Assembly (NCBI RefSeq): GCF_004193775.1
Contig: NC_041003.1
Location: forward strand, 27,033,735-27,097,734
DNA: 64,000 bases
Source: Glycine soja
Taxonomy: Eukaryota; Streptophyta; Magnoliopsida; Fabales; Fabaceae
Reading direction: 5' to 3'
Part shown: piece by piece, positions 34,776 through 46,804 of the stretch
How positions within the stretch are numbered: position 1 is the stretch's first letter
How the letters are laid out: every line of letters starts with the position of its first letter
Notes under the pieces: model-generated
Told to the model about the DNA's origin: nothing
The model's database searches: none
The model's input: only the letters and a program-made list of their open reading frames with translations
Program-made: the position numbers and the translations under genes

Positions 34776-35419
34776 AGCCAGCAATTCAATCCACAAAACT
34801 CAAATTCACAATAGACACAATCATAAGGAAACCTAAAAGTTCAAGAAAAGGTTCACAATCAAAGACTCTCTAAGAATTTTGCATGAACATCTTAAGGACT
34901 AATTAACATGAAAGATTTGACTCAAATCAAATAATAGGCTAAAAGAATTTCATACACTCATGAACAAATGAGTTAGACAAAGAAACAAGAAAATAAAATT
35001 CAGCACAACATAAGAAATCTTATGTGACAAGTTTCATGACTAGACATGACTTCTATGACAAAACTACAATAGGTGAACAAGTCAATCTAGATTTTTTAGG
35101 TTTTTTCTACTTTAATATTTTTGTAAGAATTTTATGGTTTAGGTTTCAGCCACAAAAAATAACAACACAAAACTCAAAGGAACCTAAACTCAACACAATT
35201 CATGGTTCAAGAACAAGAACGTGAAATTTGAACCATAGAAAATCAAATCTAGCTTCTATAGCAAGTTTAATCGGTGGAAACTCTAAAGAATCATGTTAAA
35301 AAAATTTAGCACAAGACATGTGAGGAGATACATGGAGAAAAATGAAGAAATAACAATAGAAGAGAAGGTAAAGCAAAAAATTAATGGAGGTTTAAGGAGC
35401 ACCTACTTGAAGCTCTTGT
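34776..35419 (-). other. Proximal leader of the 24052-36316 element
   Basis: Non-coding continuation of the leader interrupted at 27858. It ends at the primer-binding site. Confidence 0.55.
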
Positions 35420-35432
35420 GCTCTGATTACCA
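35420..35432 (-). promoter_or_regulatory. Primer-binding site with one inserted base
   Basis: In the minus sense TGGTAATCAGAGC, the usual TGGTATCAGAGC with one extra A. Two bases from the LTR edge at 35435. Confidence 0.75.
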
Positions 35433-35434
35433 CT

Positions 35435-36316
35435 TGATGGAATCTTGATTGTGGGGATTCTATGGAGGCTGGATCTTTGAGCTTCAATGAGGTCCTTTAA
35501 TGGTGATTTTCCACCATGGAGATGCAGTAGAAGACAAAGGAGAAGAGGTGAGAGGAGGTGCCAACCACTAGGGAATAAGCCATGGAAGAAGGAGCTTCAC
35601 CACCAAGATGAGCCTTGGATAAGAAGCTTGGAGAGGATGCTTCAATAGAGGAAAAGAAAGAGAGAGGGGGGAGCACGAAATTGAAGGAAGAAAAAAGGGA
35701 GAGAAGTTGAACTTTGAGTTGTGTCTCACAAGACTCTCATTCATCAAAGTTACAACAAGTGTTGCACATGCTTCTATTTATAGACTAGGTAGCTTCCTTG
35801 AGAAGCTTTCTTGAGAAAACTTCCTTGAGAATCTTCTTTGAGAAAACTTCCTTGAGAAGCTAGAGCTTAGCTACACACACCCCTCTCATAACTAAGCTCA
35901 CCCCCTTGAGAAGCTTCCTTAAGAAGATTCCTAAAGAAGCTAGAACTTAGCTACACATACCCTCTAATAGCTAAGCTCACCTCCTTGAGATGAGAAGCTA
36001 GAGCTTAGCTACACCCCCTATAATAGCTAAGCTCACCCCCATGACAAAATACAAAAAAAATCCCTACTACAAAGACTACTCAAAATGCCTTGAAATACTA
36101 GGCTAAAACCCTATACTACTAGAATGGCCAAAATACAAGGTCCAAATGAAGGAAAAACCTATTCTAATATTTACAAAGATAAGTGGGCTCATACTTAGCC
36201 CATGAGCTCGAAATCTACCCTAAGGCTCATGAGAACCCTAGGGTCTTCCCTTGGATCTCTGGCCCAATCTACTTAGAGTCTTCTATCCAATACCCTTGCG
36301 GGGTAGGATTGCATCA
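35435..36316 (-). mobile_element. 5' LTR (right) of the 24052-36316 element
   Basis: Begins TGATGGAATC and ends ATTGCATCA before the GTCAC duplication. Minus-sense TATAAATAG near 35775. Near-identical to 24052-24947. Confidence 0.9.
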
Positions 36317-36321
36317 GTCAC

Positions 36322-38174
36322 AGTGTTTTGTGAGAATGCTCCAACCATATAGGATCAACATAGGCTTAAAGGAGCACTCAAACGGGGTGACCCCCAAGGC
36401 CTACACTCCAAAGAGTCCGTCAGGGCCTCTCCGTCCTGATCAGGTCCAACCCAGAAAACATTTTAGCACACAGACTCTATCTATGAACTATACAAAACAC
36501 ACGACTCCTCAATTGTTCTAAAATATTTTTAACTTGTCGCCCTTTAAGGGTCATAGCATTAACTCGTCGCCCTTAAAGGGTCTTAACATTAACTCGTCGT
36601 CCTTAAAGGGACTTATCACTAACTCGTCGCCCTTAAAGGGTCTTATAGTCATGTGATTGTACAATCCACAGTTTACAACTCAATGCACACAACATCTCAA
36701 TCACGTGCATACTCAATTTATCACATACACTCGATCTCAATTACAATGGTATAATCTCAAAATATCATGTTATCACACCTCATGAATCATATTCACTTTA
36801 CCTATGAACTATGCAATACACACAACTACTCAATTATTTTCAAAATCATTTTAACTCGTCGCGCTTGTGATTAAACTCATCAGGTTCCCACAATGGATCT
36901 CATCACAATATTTGTCGCGCAAAACTCGTCGCTCTTAAAGAGTCTTACAGTTGTATGATTACACAATTCATAGCTCACAACACAATACACATCTCAATAT
37001 ACATGTATTCCATCATTCATCACATGCTCAATTCACCACATACTCACAATTTGAATCATCATTTCATATCCTCAATATAACAATTTATACAAAAGACTAT
37101 CACAACCTGGGGACTAAAACCCCTCAAATAATATTACACAATTATATCAAAATCCTAGGTCAAAATATACAAATATCAAGAGCACAATTTATCAAGCAAT
37201 TCTCATTAGAACATCAATATTTTATTTATAATCATAAAGGAAAATTTGTAATTTAATAAACATTCCAAAATAAAACCTCAATTTAATCCTCTAAGGATCC
37301 CTACACATGTTCTCACTAACTCTCAATTGTAAATAACTCATCATTCAACTCTAAGTGCACGCACTCATGTGTCTTCCGACAGTGATAGTAGCATCTCTAA
37401 CAATTCCCTAAGATTTTTCCAGTTTTTCATGCGACTGTTTCAATAGAGTTCTCAAACGTCAGCGAGACGGAGAAGGGATTGAAGCCTCCATATATACTGT
37501 CTTTTTGCGATTCCTTTTTCTCTCTCTATGAATATTATATAACAAATCCCAACGGTTAAGCTATGTGGAATTGAATCTTGAACCATATATCAAAATTTCA
37601 TGAAAATCCAACGGTTAACGAAACCAAGATCGTAGTTTTACTTAGACCATTCTGGGTTTCTACGGGAAAAGAGAAAGCTACGGTGTGAACGGTATTTGTC
37701 TTAGCTCTGAGATATTTTTGCAATTCCCAACGGTTAGAATGCTGGGAGTTGGGTTGCTAACATGGTACTCAAATTTCACGCCGATCCAACGGTGAATGAA
37801 ACCAAGATCGTTGTTTTTATGAGATAGGTTTGGTGGGCTGTGGGAAAAAGAAAGGGTTTTGAGAGGAAAAAGGGAAAAACGAAAATGAGGGAAAGAAGAG
37901 GCATCGTCAGTGTGAAAACTGACCTAACGCTATTTATAGCTAGGTTTACTATATTTACTTTTTAATTATTTTATAAAAAAAACTCTATTTTATTATCTAT
38001 CAAACAAATAAATGAAATACCCTTTTTATTTTCTCTCAAATCATTATTTTAATTAATAATTATATCTCATTATTTATTTATTTATAAAATATCATCATTT
38101 TTCTAAAACTCTATTTATTTATAAATAATTATTATTATTTTTAAAAATTAGCTTACGAAAAATGGGATGTTACA
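36322..38174 (-). mobile_element. 5' LTR of minus-oriented gypsy element, right piece
   Basis: Continuation of 23324-24046. Contains a four-copy 30-bp tandem repeat (36531-36655), repeated CCAACGGTTA words at 37540-37800, a minus-sense CTATAAATAGC at 37930-37940, and ends GGGATGTTACA at 38174. Directly adjoins the plus-strand gypsy pol at 38175. Confidence 0.8.
36531..36655 (-). repeat. 30-bp tandem repeat, four copies
   Basis: AACTCGTCGCCCTTAAAGGG-type units start at 36531, 36561, 36591 and 36621. A further diverged copy lies near 36925. Each unit contains the self-complementary CCCTTAAAGGG (or CCTTAAAGG). Confidence 0.85.
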
Positions 38175-39639
38175 CTTAAAATTGGTGTTGTGTGTGCTTA
38201 GGAAGGAACAATTGTATGCTAACCTTGAAAAATGCATTTTTTGGAAAGACCATGTTGTGTTTCTTGGTTTTGTAGTGAGTTCCAAAGGGGTTTAAGTTGA
38301 TGAATAAAAGGTCAAGGCTATCCAAGAGTGGCCTACACCTAAAATTGTGACCGAGGTGAGAAGTTTTCATGGCCTAACAAGTTTTTATAGGCGATTTGTG
38401 AAGGATTTTAGTACCTTGGCAGCACCTTTGAATGAGGTAATTAAAAAAAATGTTGTTTTCAAATGGGGGGAGAAACAAGAAGAAGCTTTCAATGCTCTTA
38501 AGCAAAAGTTAACCAATGCCCTCATACTTGCTTTGCCAAATTTTTCAAAATCTTATGAAATTAAATGTGATGCTTCAAATGTTGGGATTGGGGTTGTATT
38601 GTTACAAGAAGATCATCCAATTGCTTATTTTAGTGAAAAATTAAGTGGCCCTACCCTTAACTATTCTACATATGATAAGGAGTTGTATGCCTTAGTGAGA
38701 GTGTTGAAAACGTGGTAACACTATCTTTATCCCAAGGAGTTTGTGATCCATAGTGACCATGAGTCCTTAAAATACTTAAAGGGACAAGGCAAGCTAAACA
38801 AAAGGCATGCGAAATGGGTGGAATTTGTTGAGCAATTCCCTTATGTTATTAAAAATAAAAAGAGAAAAGGAAATATTTTTGCGGATGCCTTGTCAAGGAG
38901 GCACTTTTTGCTTGCTATGCTTGAAACAAAAATGATTGGATTTGATTGCTTGAAAGAAATGTATGAAGGAGATGACACCTTTGGTGAAATCTTCAAAAAT
39001 GGTGAAAAGTTTTCTAAAGATGATTTTTATAGATATGAGGGCTATCTTTTCAAAGAAAATAAATTATGTGTGCCCAAGTGTTCTACTAGAAACTTGCTTG
39101 TGTGTGAAGCCCATGAAGGTGGATTGATGGGGCATTTTGGGGTCCAAAAGACCTTAGATACATTGAAAGAGCATTTTTATAGGCCTAACATGAAAAAAGA
39201 TGTGCAGAATTTTTGTGAGTGTTGTATTGTTTGCAAAAAGGTCAAGTCAAAGGTAATGCCTCATGGTTTGCATACCCCTTTACCAATTCCGGATTCTCCA
39301 TGAATTGATTTATCAATGGACTTTGTTTTAGGGCTGCCTAGAATAAGTAATGGTAAGGATTCCATATTTGTTGTTGTTGATAGGTTTTCTAAAATGACTA
39401 ATTTTATTCCTTGTAAGAAATTTGATGATGTTAATATGTGGCGGACTTGTTCTTCAAAGAAGTGGTGAAACTCCATGGATTACCAATATGCATTGTTAGT
39501 GATAGGGACTTCAAGTTCCTAAGCCATTTTTGGAGGGAAAGTTGAGTACTAAGTTACTATTTTCTACTACTTGTCACCCTCAAACGGATGGACAAACGAA
39601 GGTCGTGAATAAGACTTTGGGTACCCTTCTAAGAACTGT
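38175..39639 (+). pseudogene. Gypsy pol: RT thumb, RNase H, integrase (left part)
   Basis: Translates as the end of RT (LYANLEKCIFW, VFLGFVVSSKGV), connection ([15 protein letters not shown]), RNase H ([39 protein letters not shown]) and integrase: an HHCC domain ([20 protein letters not shown]) and a core with [15 protein letters not shown] and [10 protein letters not shown]. The third catalytic residue, Glu in the family's QTEVVN, is Lys here (codon at about 39599). Stops at about 38281-38310, 38716 and 39301, and small frameshifts near 39430-39520, break it. It is cut by the CACTA element at 39640 and continues at 45270. Confidence 0.85.
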
Positions 39640-42600
39640 CACTACTACAAAAAACACTTTCTACATCGGTTATTCGAGTCATTCTACATCGGTTTTCAAC
39701 CGTCGTCATAGGGGACGTCGTAAAAAAGGAAAATCTTTTCTACGACAGTTGTGAACGACCGTCTTAGAATGTTGAACATTCTACATCAATTATGTGAGGA
39801 ACGATGTAGAATGATAATCATTCTAAGATGGTAATTTGGCGAAGACCGTCTTAGAATTATTAGCATTCTACATCGGTCGTCCGATAACCGATGCAAAATG
39901 TTCAACATTCCAATACAGTCTTCGATACATGACTGTCTTAGAATCATTAGCATTCTACATTGGTCGTCTCAGAACCGATGTAGAATTCATTTTTGTAAAT
40001 AGAATTACAGATGCACAAACTGATAATACAAGAGAAACCAACAAACAATACTTTCTTAAATAGAATATTACATTAGGAAAATATGAAACTTGCACACACC
40101 AACAGGTTAGATAATTAGATACTGGTCACTGGGCAAATAAATTTAACATAATAATAGCTTAATATTAACAATTCATTTATTTCCAAGAAAATTTAAAAGG
40201 TTAAACAAGCTACATTATTAATGCCTTCCATCCATAATTTTCCAGTTTTCCCCCAAAGGAAGCCAACTTTAGAATTCAAATCATCTGGTAGTTAAGGTTA
40301 TCATGCAAAATGAACTAAATAAAATATAGAGAAATATTTGAATTTTCATGTTTCTGTCAAATTATAATGTAAAGAATTGATTCAATGATAAACGCAAAAT
40401 AGATAACAAGTTCATCTGGATGATATTTTACAATGGAACTAAATAAACAAAGGTCAAGTAAACAGAAATTTGATATATGCAACTAGATTCCTAAGAGCCA
40501 AGTATGTGTGTTCTTGCCTTTAGTTTAGCCGTGGTGCTATCTAAGATATCCTTTCATCTTCTAGGAGTGCGTAAGGGTCCACATATTGTGGAGGTGATAT
40601 AGCCATCTTGCTTGCATCATGGACAAATGTTGGTCCAAAATACTACAACAGTAAACTAAGGATCAAATTCAAAGTCATCTCTCAAACATTAAAGGCATCA
40701 TTCACTACAAGGAGACTCAATTCAAAAGTGAGGCTTTAATGAATGAAAATTTATATTGCTTGCTTTGGAGACTAGCTCAAATCATAATTGCAAAAAAAAA
40801 ATCATATTTATTTAAAAGAAAATTCATTGTATCCTATATTAACTTAGAAGAAAACAATCACATTTTTTAAGAAATAAATATGATAAAAAATAGAAATTAA
40901 GAAAACAAATAGAAGCAATGTTCATCAAGTAAAAGACTAGTATTTTTTGCTAAACTTAGAGTGAGAGAAAACTTCATACCATGTCCAAATCGTATAAAAA
41001 ATAAGAAGACACTCCCAATAATTATGCATATTAAGGAACACCTGCAAACATCTTAAATTGATTTTGACACATTAATCATTTAAACAATTAAAATTATTTT
41101 TTCCAGTAATCAACACTCTAAAAATAATTAGACCTTTAATGTGTCAATTATTATATTCTTTAGTACTAAAATGAATACGCCATGTGTTTCTCCAAACTGC
41201 TACCACTAATTAATCCTATATTAATGTGTCAAGAAGTGAGATATTTGAATCTGTACGTAAAAAAAAATTTGAGATATTATTTAAGATCAATTTTTGTTGT
41301 TGTCAAAATCTAAGATCGATCATTTTAACGCTGGAAACAAAATGTCATTCATGGGAAATACAAAATATAATTATTTAAATAAATATTTTATTTAATAAAT
41401 ATAATACATTATTTATTATTTATATAAATAATTATTAATTTTGAATTGAGAACAAGGAGCACTTGCATCAGCATTTTTTTGGTGGTATTGTTGCCAAGCA
41501 TTTTCGTTCTCTTCTTCATGTAATCTTGTTGAGGTTGGAATAATTCAAGGCCAAATAATATAATTATTTTGAATGGTAAAATTTATAAAAGGAGTAGTGA
41601 TATGTGAACAATTTATTGTTCAAAAATAATTTATTATTTCAAATAAATTAACAAGGATAAAAATAAAAGTAAATAACTAGTTGCTTATAATAAGAATAGG
41701 GGATCGAATATAGTAAGATAAGAATACTAATAAATTATTTTTGAACAATAATTAGTTGAAACTCATAACTAGTTGATTTTATTAAATAAAATATTTATTT
41801 AAATAATTATATTTTGTATTTTCAAATATAAAAATATTATTAAATATTTTTATTGAATCAACTAGCTAGCTTATAAATTTTTATTATTTCAGCTCTTATG
41901 AGTTTCAACTAATTTATAAGTTTAATTTTCAACTAGCTTGTAAATTTGTTTTGACAAATACTCTCGTATCAACTATTTTCTATTTTTATCTCAGTATGAC
42001 CTAGAGAGAAAGTAACTACCAATATTTATTGTTAAAAAATAGAGTAGGGTGAATTTATAAGCAGCTAGATAACGTTGTAGTAATATTTTAAAAACAAATA
42101 ATAATTATAACTAACCTTTCATGTGTTTAGTTACTAGTATCGTCCATGTTATCACTCTAATTGGTATATTGGACAGAGTTAGCAAAATACATAAACAGTA
42201 AAATAAATCATAGTCAGATAACATCAGTGCAACAACCATAAAATAAGCGGTGTTCAGCTATCTGAAACATAATCCTTGGAGTATGCTTTTATTGATATGA
42301 TATATATTGTTTTAAAATATTTGAAACAAATAAAAAAGTTTGGACACACCAGTAGAATAGTCTTGTTAAAAAAATAGTTCTGGAATGCAAAAGTTTAAAA
42401 AGAGTGTGAAACTCAACCTAGAGCAAGTTCACATTCTTTATGAAAGATTCATTTATTAGAAAGAAAAGAAGAAGAATAAAAGTAAAAAAAGAACTCTCCA
42501 ACATATCCCTTCATTGCAAACCAACATTCTTCAGAAAGATATCTTAATGTTGTGTGGATTTTTGAGCTTTTTTTCTTGGTTAGTAAGTATGTCCTTGGTT

Positions 42601-45269
42601 AATAAAAATATGATCAATTTCAAAAGCACTATTCCTATAGTTGCATTTCACAGGCAGGTAGGGTCATACAAATCCAACATATCATTGAGATGTTGACGGA
42701 GCAGAGTTCAACTTGATTTAGTTAGAAAGCCTAATATTTACAGTGCACAGACAAAAAATGGAAATGCTAAGTATATAGTTTAACTATAGAGACTAAGTAT
42801 ATAGTTTAACTAAAAATGGAAATGTTAATAAGGAATTAATTACCTTAGAATTCCAAGAGCGAAGTAATATGCGTTGTCCACAAGTGAGATGGCATTCGTG
42901 TTGATGACACAGTGATAACAAAGCATAGTGAGATCATACAACCTGCAAATGAGAAGGATTATATGTCATTCATGCTGAAGATATGGAGATGATAATTGAG
43001 TACCTTTTCTAAGTTCTAATTACAAAGAAGGTATATAAGATTACCAATTGTTGAGTCCAGCGTCAATTTCTGCTAGTCCATAAGCAAACAAGGTAATCAC
43101 ACTGAAGACAAACATTACAGCAACATAGTTGTGGAAAGATGGTCTTGCTGCAAAGATGAAAGAAAATTTAAAGTCAGAATATGAATCCATTTAGAACACA
43201 ACTGCCAACAGAATTAGAAGTGACACTCACGAGGCAGCTTCTCTCTCCATTTGGAGAAATTTGCAGATAAAATGAAGCCATATGCTGCAGCAAGCAATAA
43301 TTTATGTATTATCCACAAACTCCACTTGATCGTATGAGTGCTTCCAACATTGTGATTGAACAATGGGATCCCAACTCCAAAAACATATATTGCCTGATAA
43401 GGAAATGCTTAATTAGCAAAAGGCGAACCAAGCAATCATGCATAAAATGTGATGCCAGTTAAAAGAAATTTAAAAGAGTAATTAACATCTAAAGAACATA
43501 AACATTGTGGCATTGTGCCTTATATGCAATGAGAAATAGCCATGAAAAGAAAACCATTTCAAGTTGAACATAAAAGGAAAAATTGAAATTCATATTGAAA
43601 AGAAAAGAAAAATTACAAATCAAGGATAAGTTGTCCTCAAAAGAAATGAGAGAAAATCAAATTATCACCATTTGCAAATATCCTAAATTAAATGACCAAG
43701 TCAAATTAACACAAAAACATTTTGAAGTAAGCTTACAAAAAGGAGGTGGCGATAACTCTACATGGCCTTTGGAATTTTAGATCATGGACATTCACTTTAG
43801 AAAGAGATTACATAGAAGTAATCGCCATAAACTTGCGAACACATACTAGAAACATACAATCACTACCAAAACAAAATCGGTCATCATTTCATAGGTAAAA
43901 TTTGTTTAACATCATGTTTGATACTGCATAAGTTTCTTAAAAAAGGGAAAGAAAAAAAAAAGAACCTTGGCGGGTGTATCAGTGACTCTGTAAGCATCCG
44001 CAGTTATCCCTACTAACCATAAGCCAAGGAACACACTCTAGAATAAAAAAAATGAAAAAAAAAATTAGAAAAAAATGATGAAGGAAGATGGAAGAGAGGT
44101 AGCGGCATCGAATTTCCCTGCTAACAAAAACTAGCAAATATCATTTGCCAATAAAAAAAAATAAAAAGCATGAAAAGGTTGAAAGGAGAGAAAAAGTGAG
44201 GGAAGTGAATAGAAGCAGGCAGGCGTACATGCATTTGTTTCTGGACATTCTTGGGCTGCTTCCTAGGCCGGCGAGCGGGCTTAGGGCTCGTCATGACGAA
44301 GATGTCTTCTTTGATCTCTTCACAGGAGAGAGCAATCCAGAATTTCCTCTTCTCTTTCTTCACACTGCACAGCATGTCTTAGAACCCGCGAGGCCGCAGC
44401 GACTTCGATGCGGGGTTGTTGTTGTCGCTGCCGCCGCCGTCGTGGAATGCTCCATTGTTGGTGGCGTGGTGGTGGTTTTTGGGAAGGTCCAATGCCGATC
44501 TTGAGTGTGGCCTTGGGGAGTAGCGTGGGCTTGCAAAGGCGCAGGTTCCATGGCTTCTGCATGGCGTCGTCTGCGTCGTCGTGTGCGGCTTCGTGCAGTT
44601 GTGGTGGTGGTGGTGGCAGTGGTTTGAGAGGGAGTGAGAATCAATTGCGCGCGGTTCTGGATCCGAGGTGGTGGGGGCGGGAGTCAGGGTTGGAGGAGTC
44701 GAGTTCAGAGGCATGATCAGAGGGGTGGTGGAAGCGGTGGTGGTGAGCGACAGTGGTGGTGGCGTTGTTCTTGCCGCTGGCGCCCCATTTCAAGAAAGAG
44801 AGGGCGAAGTTGTGTAGAGCCTGCAACTTCACCGGAGCATGAGCTGGTGCGGTTGCTATTCAAAAAACATAAAACCTCTCTGAGCAGCTTTGGAAGCTCG
44901 AGGAAGCTTTGGTAATGGTCGCTTCGAAACGGTGTCGTAGAGAATGAGAGAGAGAATGAAGAAGCTACGTAGCTTAAGGTGGAGGAAGGAGTGTGGTATG
45001 GTATGGATTCTAGGGTTTGCGACGATACGGGAATCCTTATAATTTTTTAATTTATTGCTTTTAAAATTAACAAAGGCGGTTTGCTAAACACACCCATCGT
45101 AGAAGGAACTATAAAAATTACGAAAACACCATCGCGTCAAAGATGGGTGTTGAAGACCGTCGTAGTTAGTTACGCCTTAATTACAAAAATGCTACCGAAG
45201 CACATTCTAAGACGGTTCTAGGGAACCGCCTCAGAATGTGCGTCGTAAAAAAGTTATTTTTTAGTAGTG
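39640..45269. mobile_element. CACTA (En/Spm) element with captured gene, no transposase
   Basis: Left end CACTACTACAAAAAAC, right end (reverse complement) CACTACTAAAAAATAAC. Subterminal regions 39660-39990 and 45070-45240 are rich in ATTCTAAGACGGT and TCTACATCGGTT-type repeats in both orientations. The flanking triplets are TGT and CAT, so a 3-bp duplication is not clean. The host integrase frame resumes after the element with one extra codon relative to the family, consistent with a decayed 3-bp duplication. No transposase is encoded, so it is non-autonomous. Confidence 0.8.
40541..44294 (-). pseudogene. Captured multi-exon gene for a multi-pass membrane protein
   Basis: Minus-strand exons with GT..AG borders: 44229-44294 (from ATG; basic, MTSPKPARRPRK), 43966-44037 (FLGLWLVGITADAY), 43231-43392 (AIYVFGVGIPLF, IIHKLLLAAAYGF, NFSKWREKLP), 43045-43147 (YVAVMFVFSVITLFAYGLAE), 42844-42942 (LYDLTMLCYHCV), 40980-41041 (LICIIIGSVFLFFI) and 40541-40642 (ends LLEDERIS, stop). 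The first five join in phase. The last two do not join cleanly. Several segments look like membrane helices. The pattern recalls plant seven-helix TPRA1/CAND-type proteins, but this is from memory and uncertain. The GC-rich stretch 44380-44950 would be its captured 5' flank. Confidence 0.6.
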
Positions 45270-46002
45270 CATTTTGAAAAAGAATCTTAAAAATTGGGAA
45301 GTTTGCTTACCTCACATTGAATTTGCTTATAATAGGGTTGTGCATAGCACCACTAGTTGTTCTTCTTTTGAGGTTGTTTATGGTTTCAATCCACTAACTC
45401 CTCTTGATTTGTTGCCAATGACTAATATTTTAGTTTTTAAGCATAAGGAAGGACAAGCCAAAGCGGACTATGTGAAAAAGCTCCATGAAATAGTCAAGGC
45501 CCAAATTGAAAAGAGGAATGAGAGATATGCTAGACAAGCAAACAAAGGGCACAAAAAGGTTGTTTTCCAACCCGAAGATTGGGTTTGGGTTCACATGAGA
45601 AAGGGGAGGTTTCCAGAGCAAAGGAAATCCAAGCTTCAACCAAGAGGGGATGGTCCATTTCAAGTACTTGAAAGGATAAATGACAATGCATACAAGATTG
45701 AATTTCCTGGTGAGTATAATGTGAGTACTACATTTAATATGTCTAACTTAACTCTTTTTGATGTAGATGGAGAAGCCGATTTTAGGACAAATCCTTTTGA
45801 AGAGGGAGAGAATGATGAGGACATGACAAGGACTAAGGGAAAGGAACCTTTAGAAGGACTTGGAGGACCTATGGCAAAGGCTAGAACAAAGAAGGTCAAG
45901 GAAGCTCTTCAACAAGTGTTAACCACGCTATTTGAATTTAGGCCCAAGTTACAAGTGGAGAAGCTTCGGATTGTCAATTGCACCATGTTCCAAGAAGAGT
46001 AG
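45270..46002 (+). pseudogene. Gypsy integrase C-terminus and tail (right part)
   Basis: Resumes the host pol after the CACTA element: NWEVCLPHIEFAYNR, HSTTSCSSFEVVYGFNP, the RNERYARQANKGHKK region, PEDWVWVHMRKGRFP and a chromodomain-like HRKSKLQPRGDGPFQVLERI..YKIEFPGEY segment. It then has an acidic linker and stop at 46000-46002. This 242-codon frame is open. With 38175-39639 it was one polyprotein. Confidence 0.8.
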
Positions 46003-46700
46003 AGGGTGCCACCTTTGTTTAGTGGTTTTATTAGCATTTTGTTAGTTGAAATAAAGGCCCAAACTTGTGGTAAAGTGGCTGTCAATTCTCTTTGGATTTG
46101 CATCACCTATGGGCTTGTTTTAATTTGAAGAAATTAAGGTTTAATAAGGTGGAAACTCTAGGCTTGTGGTTGTCTCTTGGCTGACTAGGAGTTGCATATT
46201 TTTCCACATGTTTTTGTGTCTTAATTCTAGTTTTAATTAGGTATAATGACACCATCAATTATTGTTATTGGTGATCATTTGTCTTAATTCTAGTTTTAAT
46301 TAGGTATAATGACACCATCAATTATTGTTATTGGTGATCATTTCATCTTCTCACTTTTGTAACCAACTTGATGTCATTCCTATTTATGGGCTACGCATTT
46401 TCTAATAAAGGACAGACCTTGAATTGAGTTTTAATGACCTTCTAAAGTGTGAGAGTGAATCTCCTTAGTTACTTGAGTGATTCAAGAAATTGTCTTATCA
46501 AGGAACACCACCTTGTGTGTGACACCAATTCTGGAGGAGTGATTCTTCCAACCACCTTCTTCATTTTCCTTATCCATTCCATTTTCTGAATTTCATACAA
46601 GTAAAAAAAAAAAAAGAAAAACCTTTGAAGATCCATCCTCAACCCTTGTGCAAATGGGTTTACATCACATGAGTTCAACAGTGGTGAGAAGCTGCTGAAT
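46003..46700 (+). other. Probable 3' untranslated region and LTR remnant
   Basis: Follows the gypsy pol stop. Contains a 63-bp duplication and TGTGACACCAATTC-type words, but I cannot place LTR borders or a TSD. Confidence 0.4.
46218..46343 (+). repeat. 63-bp tandem duplication
   Basis: Two virtually identical copies, 46218-46280 and 46281-46343, starting GTCTTAATTCTAG and ending GGTGATCATTT. Confidence 0.95.
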
Positions 46701-46804
46701 CACCCACTTTGAGCTTGGGTACAAGATATGTAAAACGTGTGGAGAGAGAGCTTTGGTTAGGAATCAGCATATTGGTCTGCCACAGTTCAGACTGCAGAAT
46801 TGTT

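Larger units (their letters stand above)
24052..36316 (-). mobile_element. Non-autonomous gypsy-type element, TSD GTCAC
   Basis: Two near-identical LTRs (24052-24947 and 35435-36316) are flanked by GTCAC at 24047-24051 and 36317-36321. Reading on the minus strand: 5' LTR at right, primer-binding site 35420-35432, leader, gag, collapsed RT, polypurine tract, 3' LTR at left. The leader is interrupted by the Sirevirus-like element at 27864-34770. Without that insertion the element is about 5.4 kb. Same pol collapse as in 12348-16197. Confidence 0.9.

Noticed and set aside
39640..39642. Clean 3-bp target duplication for the first CACTA element
   Set aside because: Flanking triplets are TGT and CAT. 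Only the terminal repeats and the interrupted host frame support the borders.
44360..44842. His- and Thr-rich or Gly-rich proteins on both strands
   Set aside because: GC-rich GGTGGT/CACCAC sequence opens many frames. More likely the 5' flank of the captured gene.
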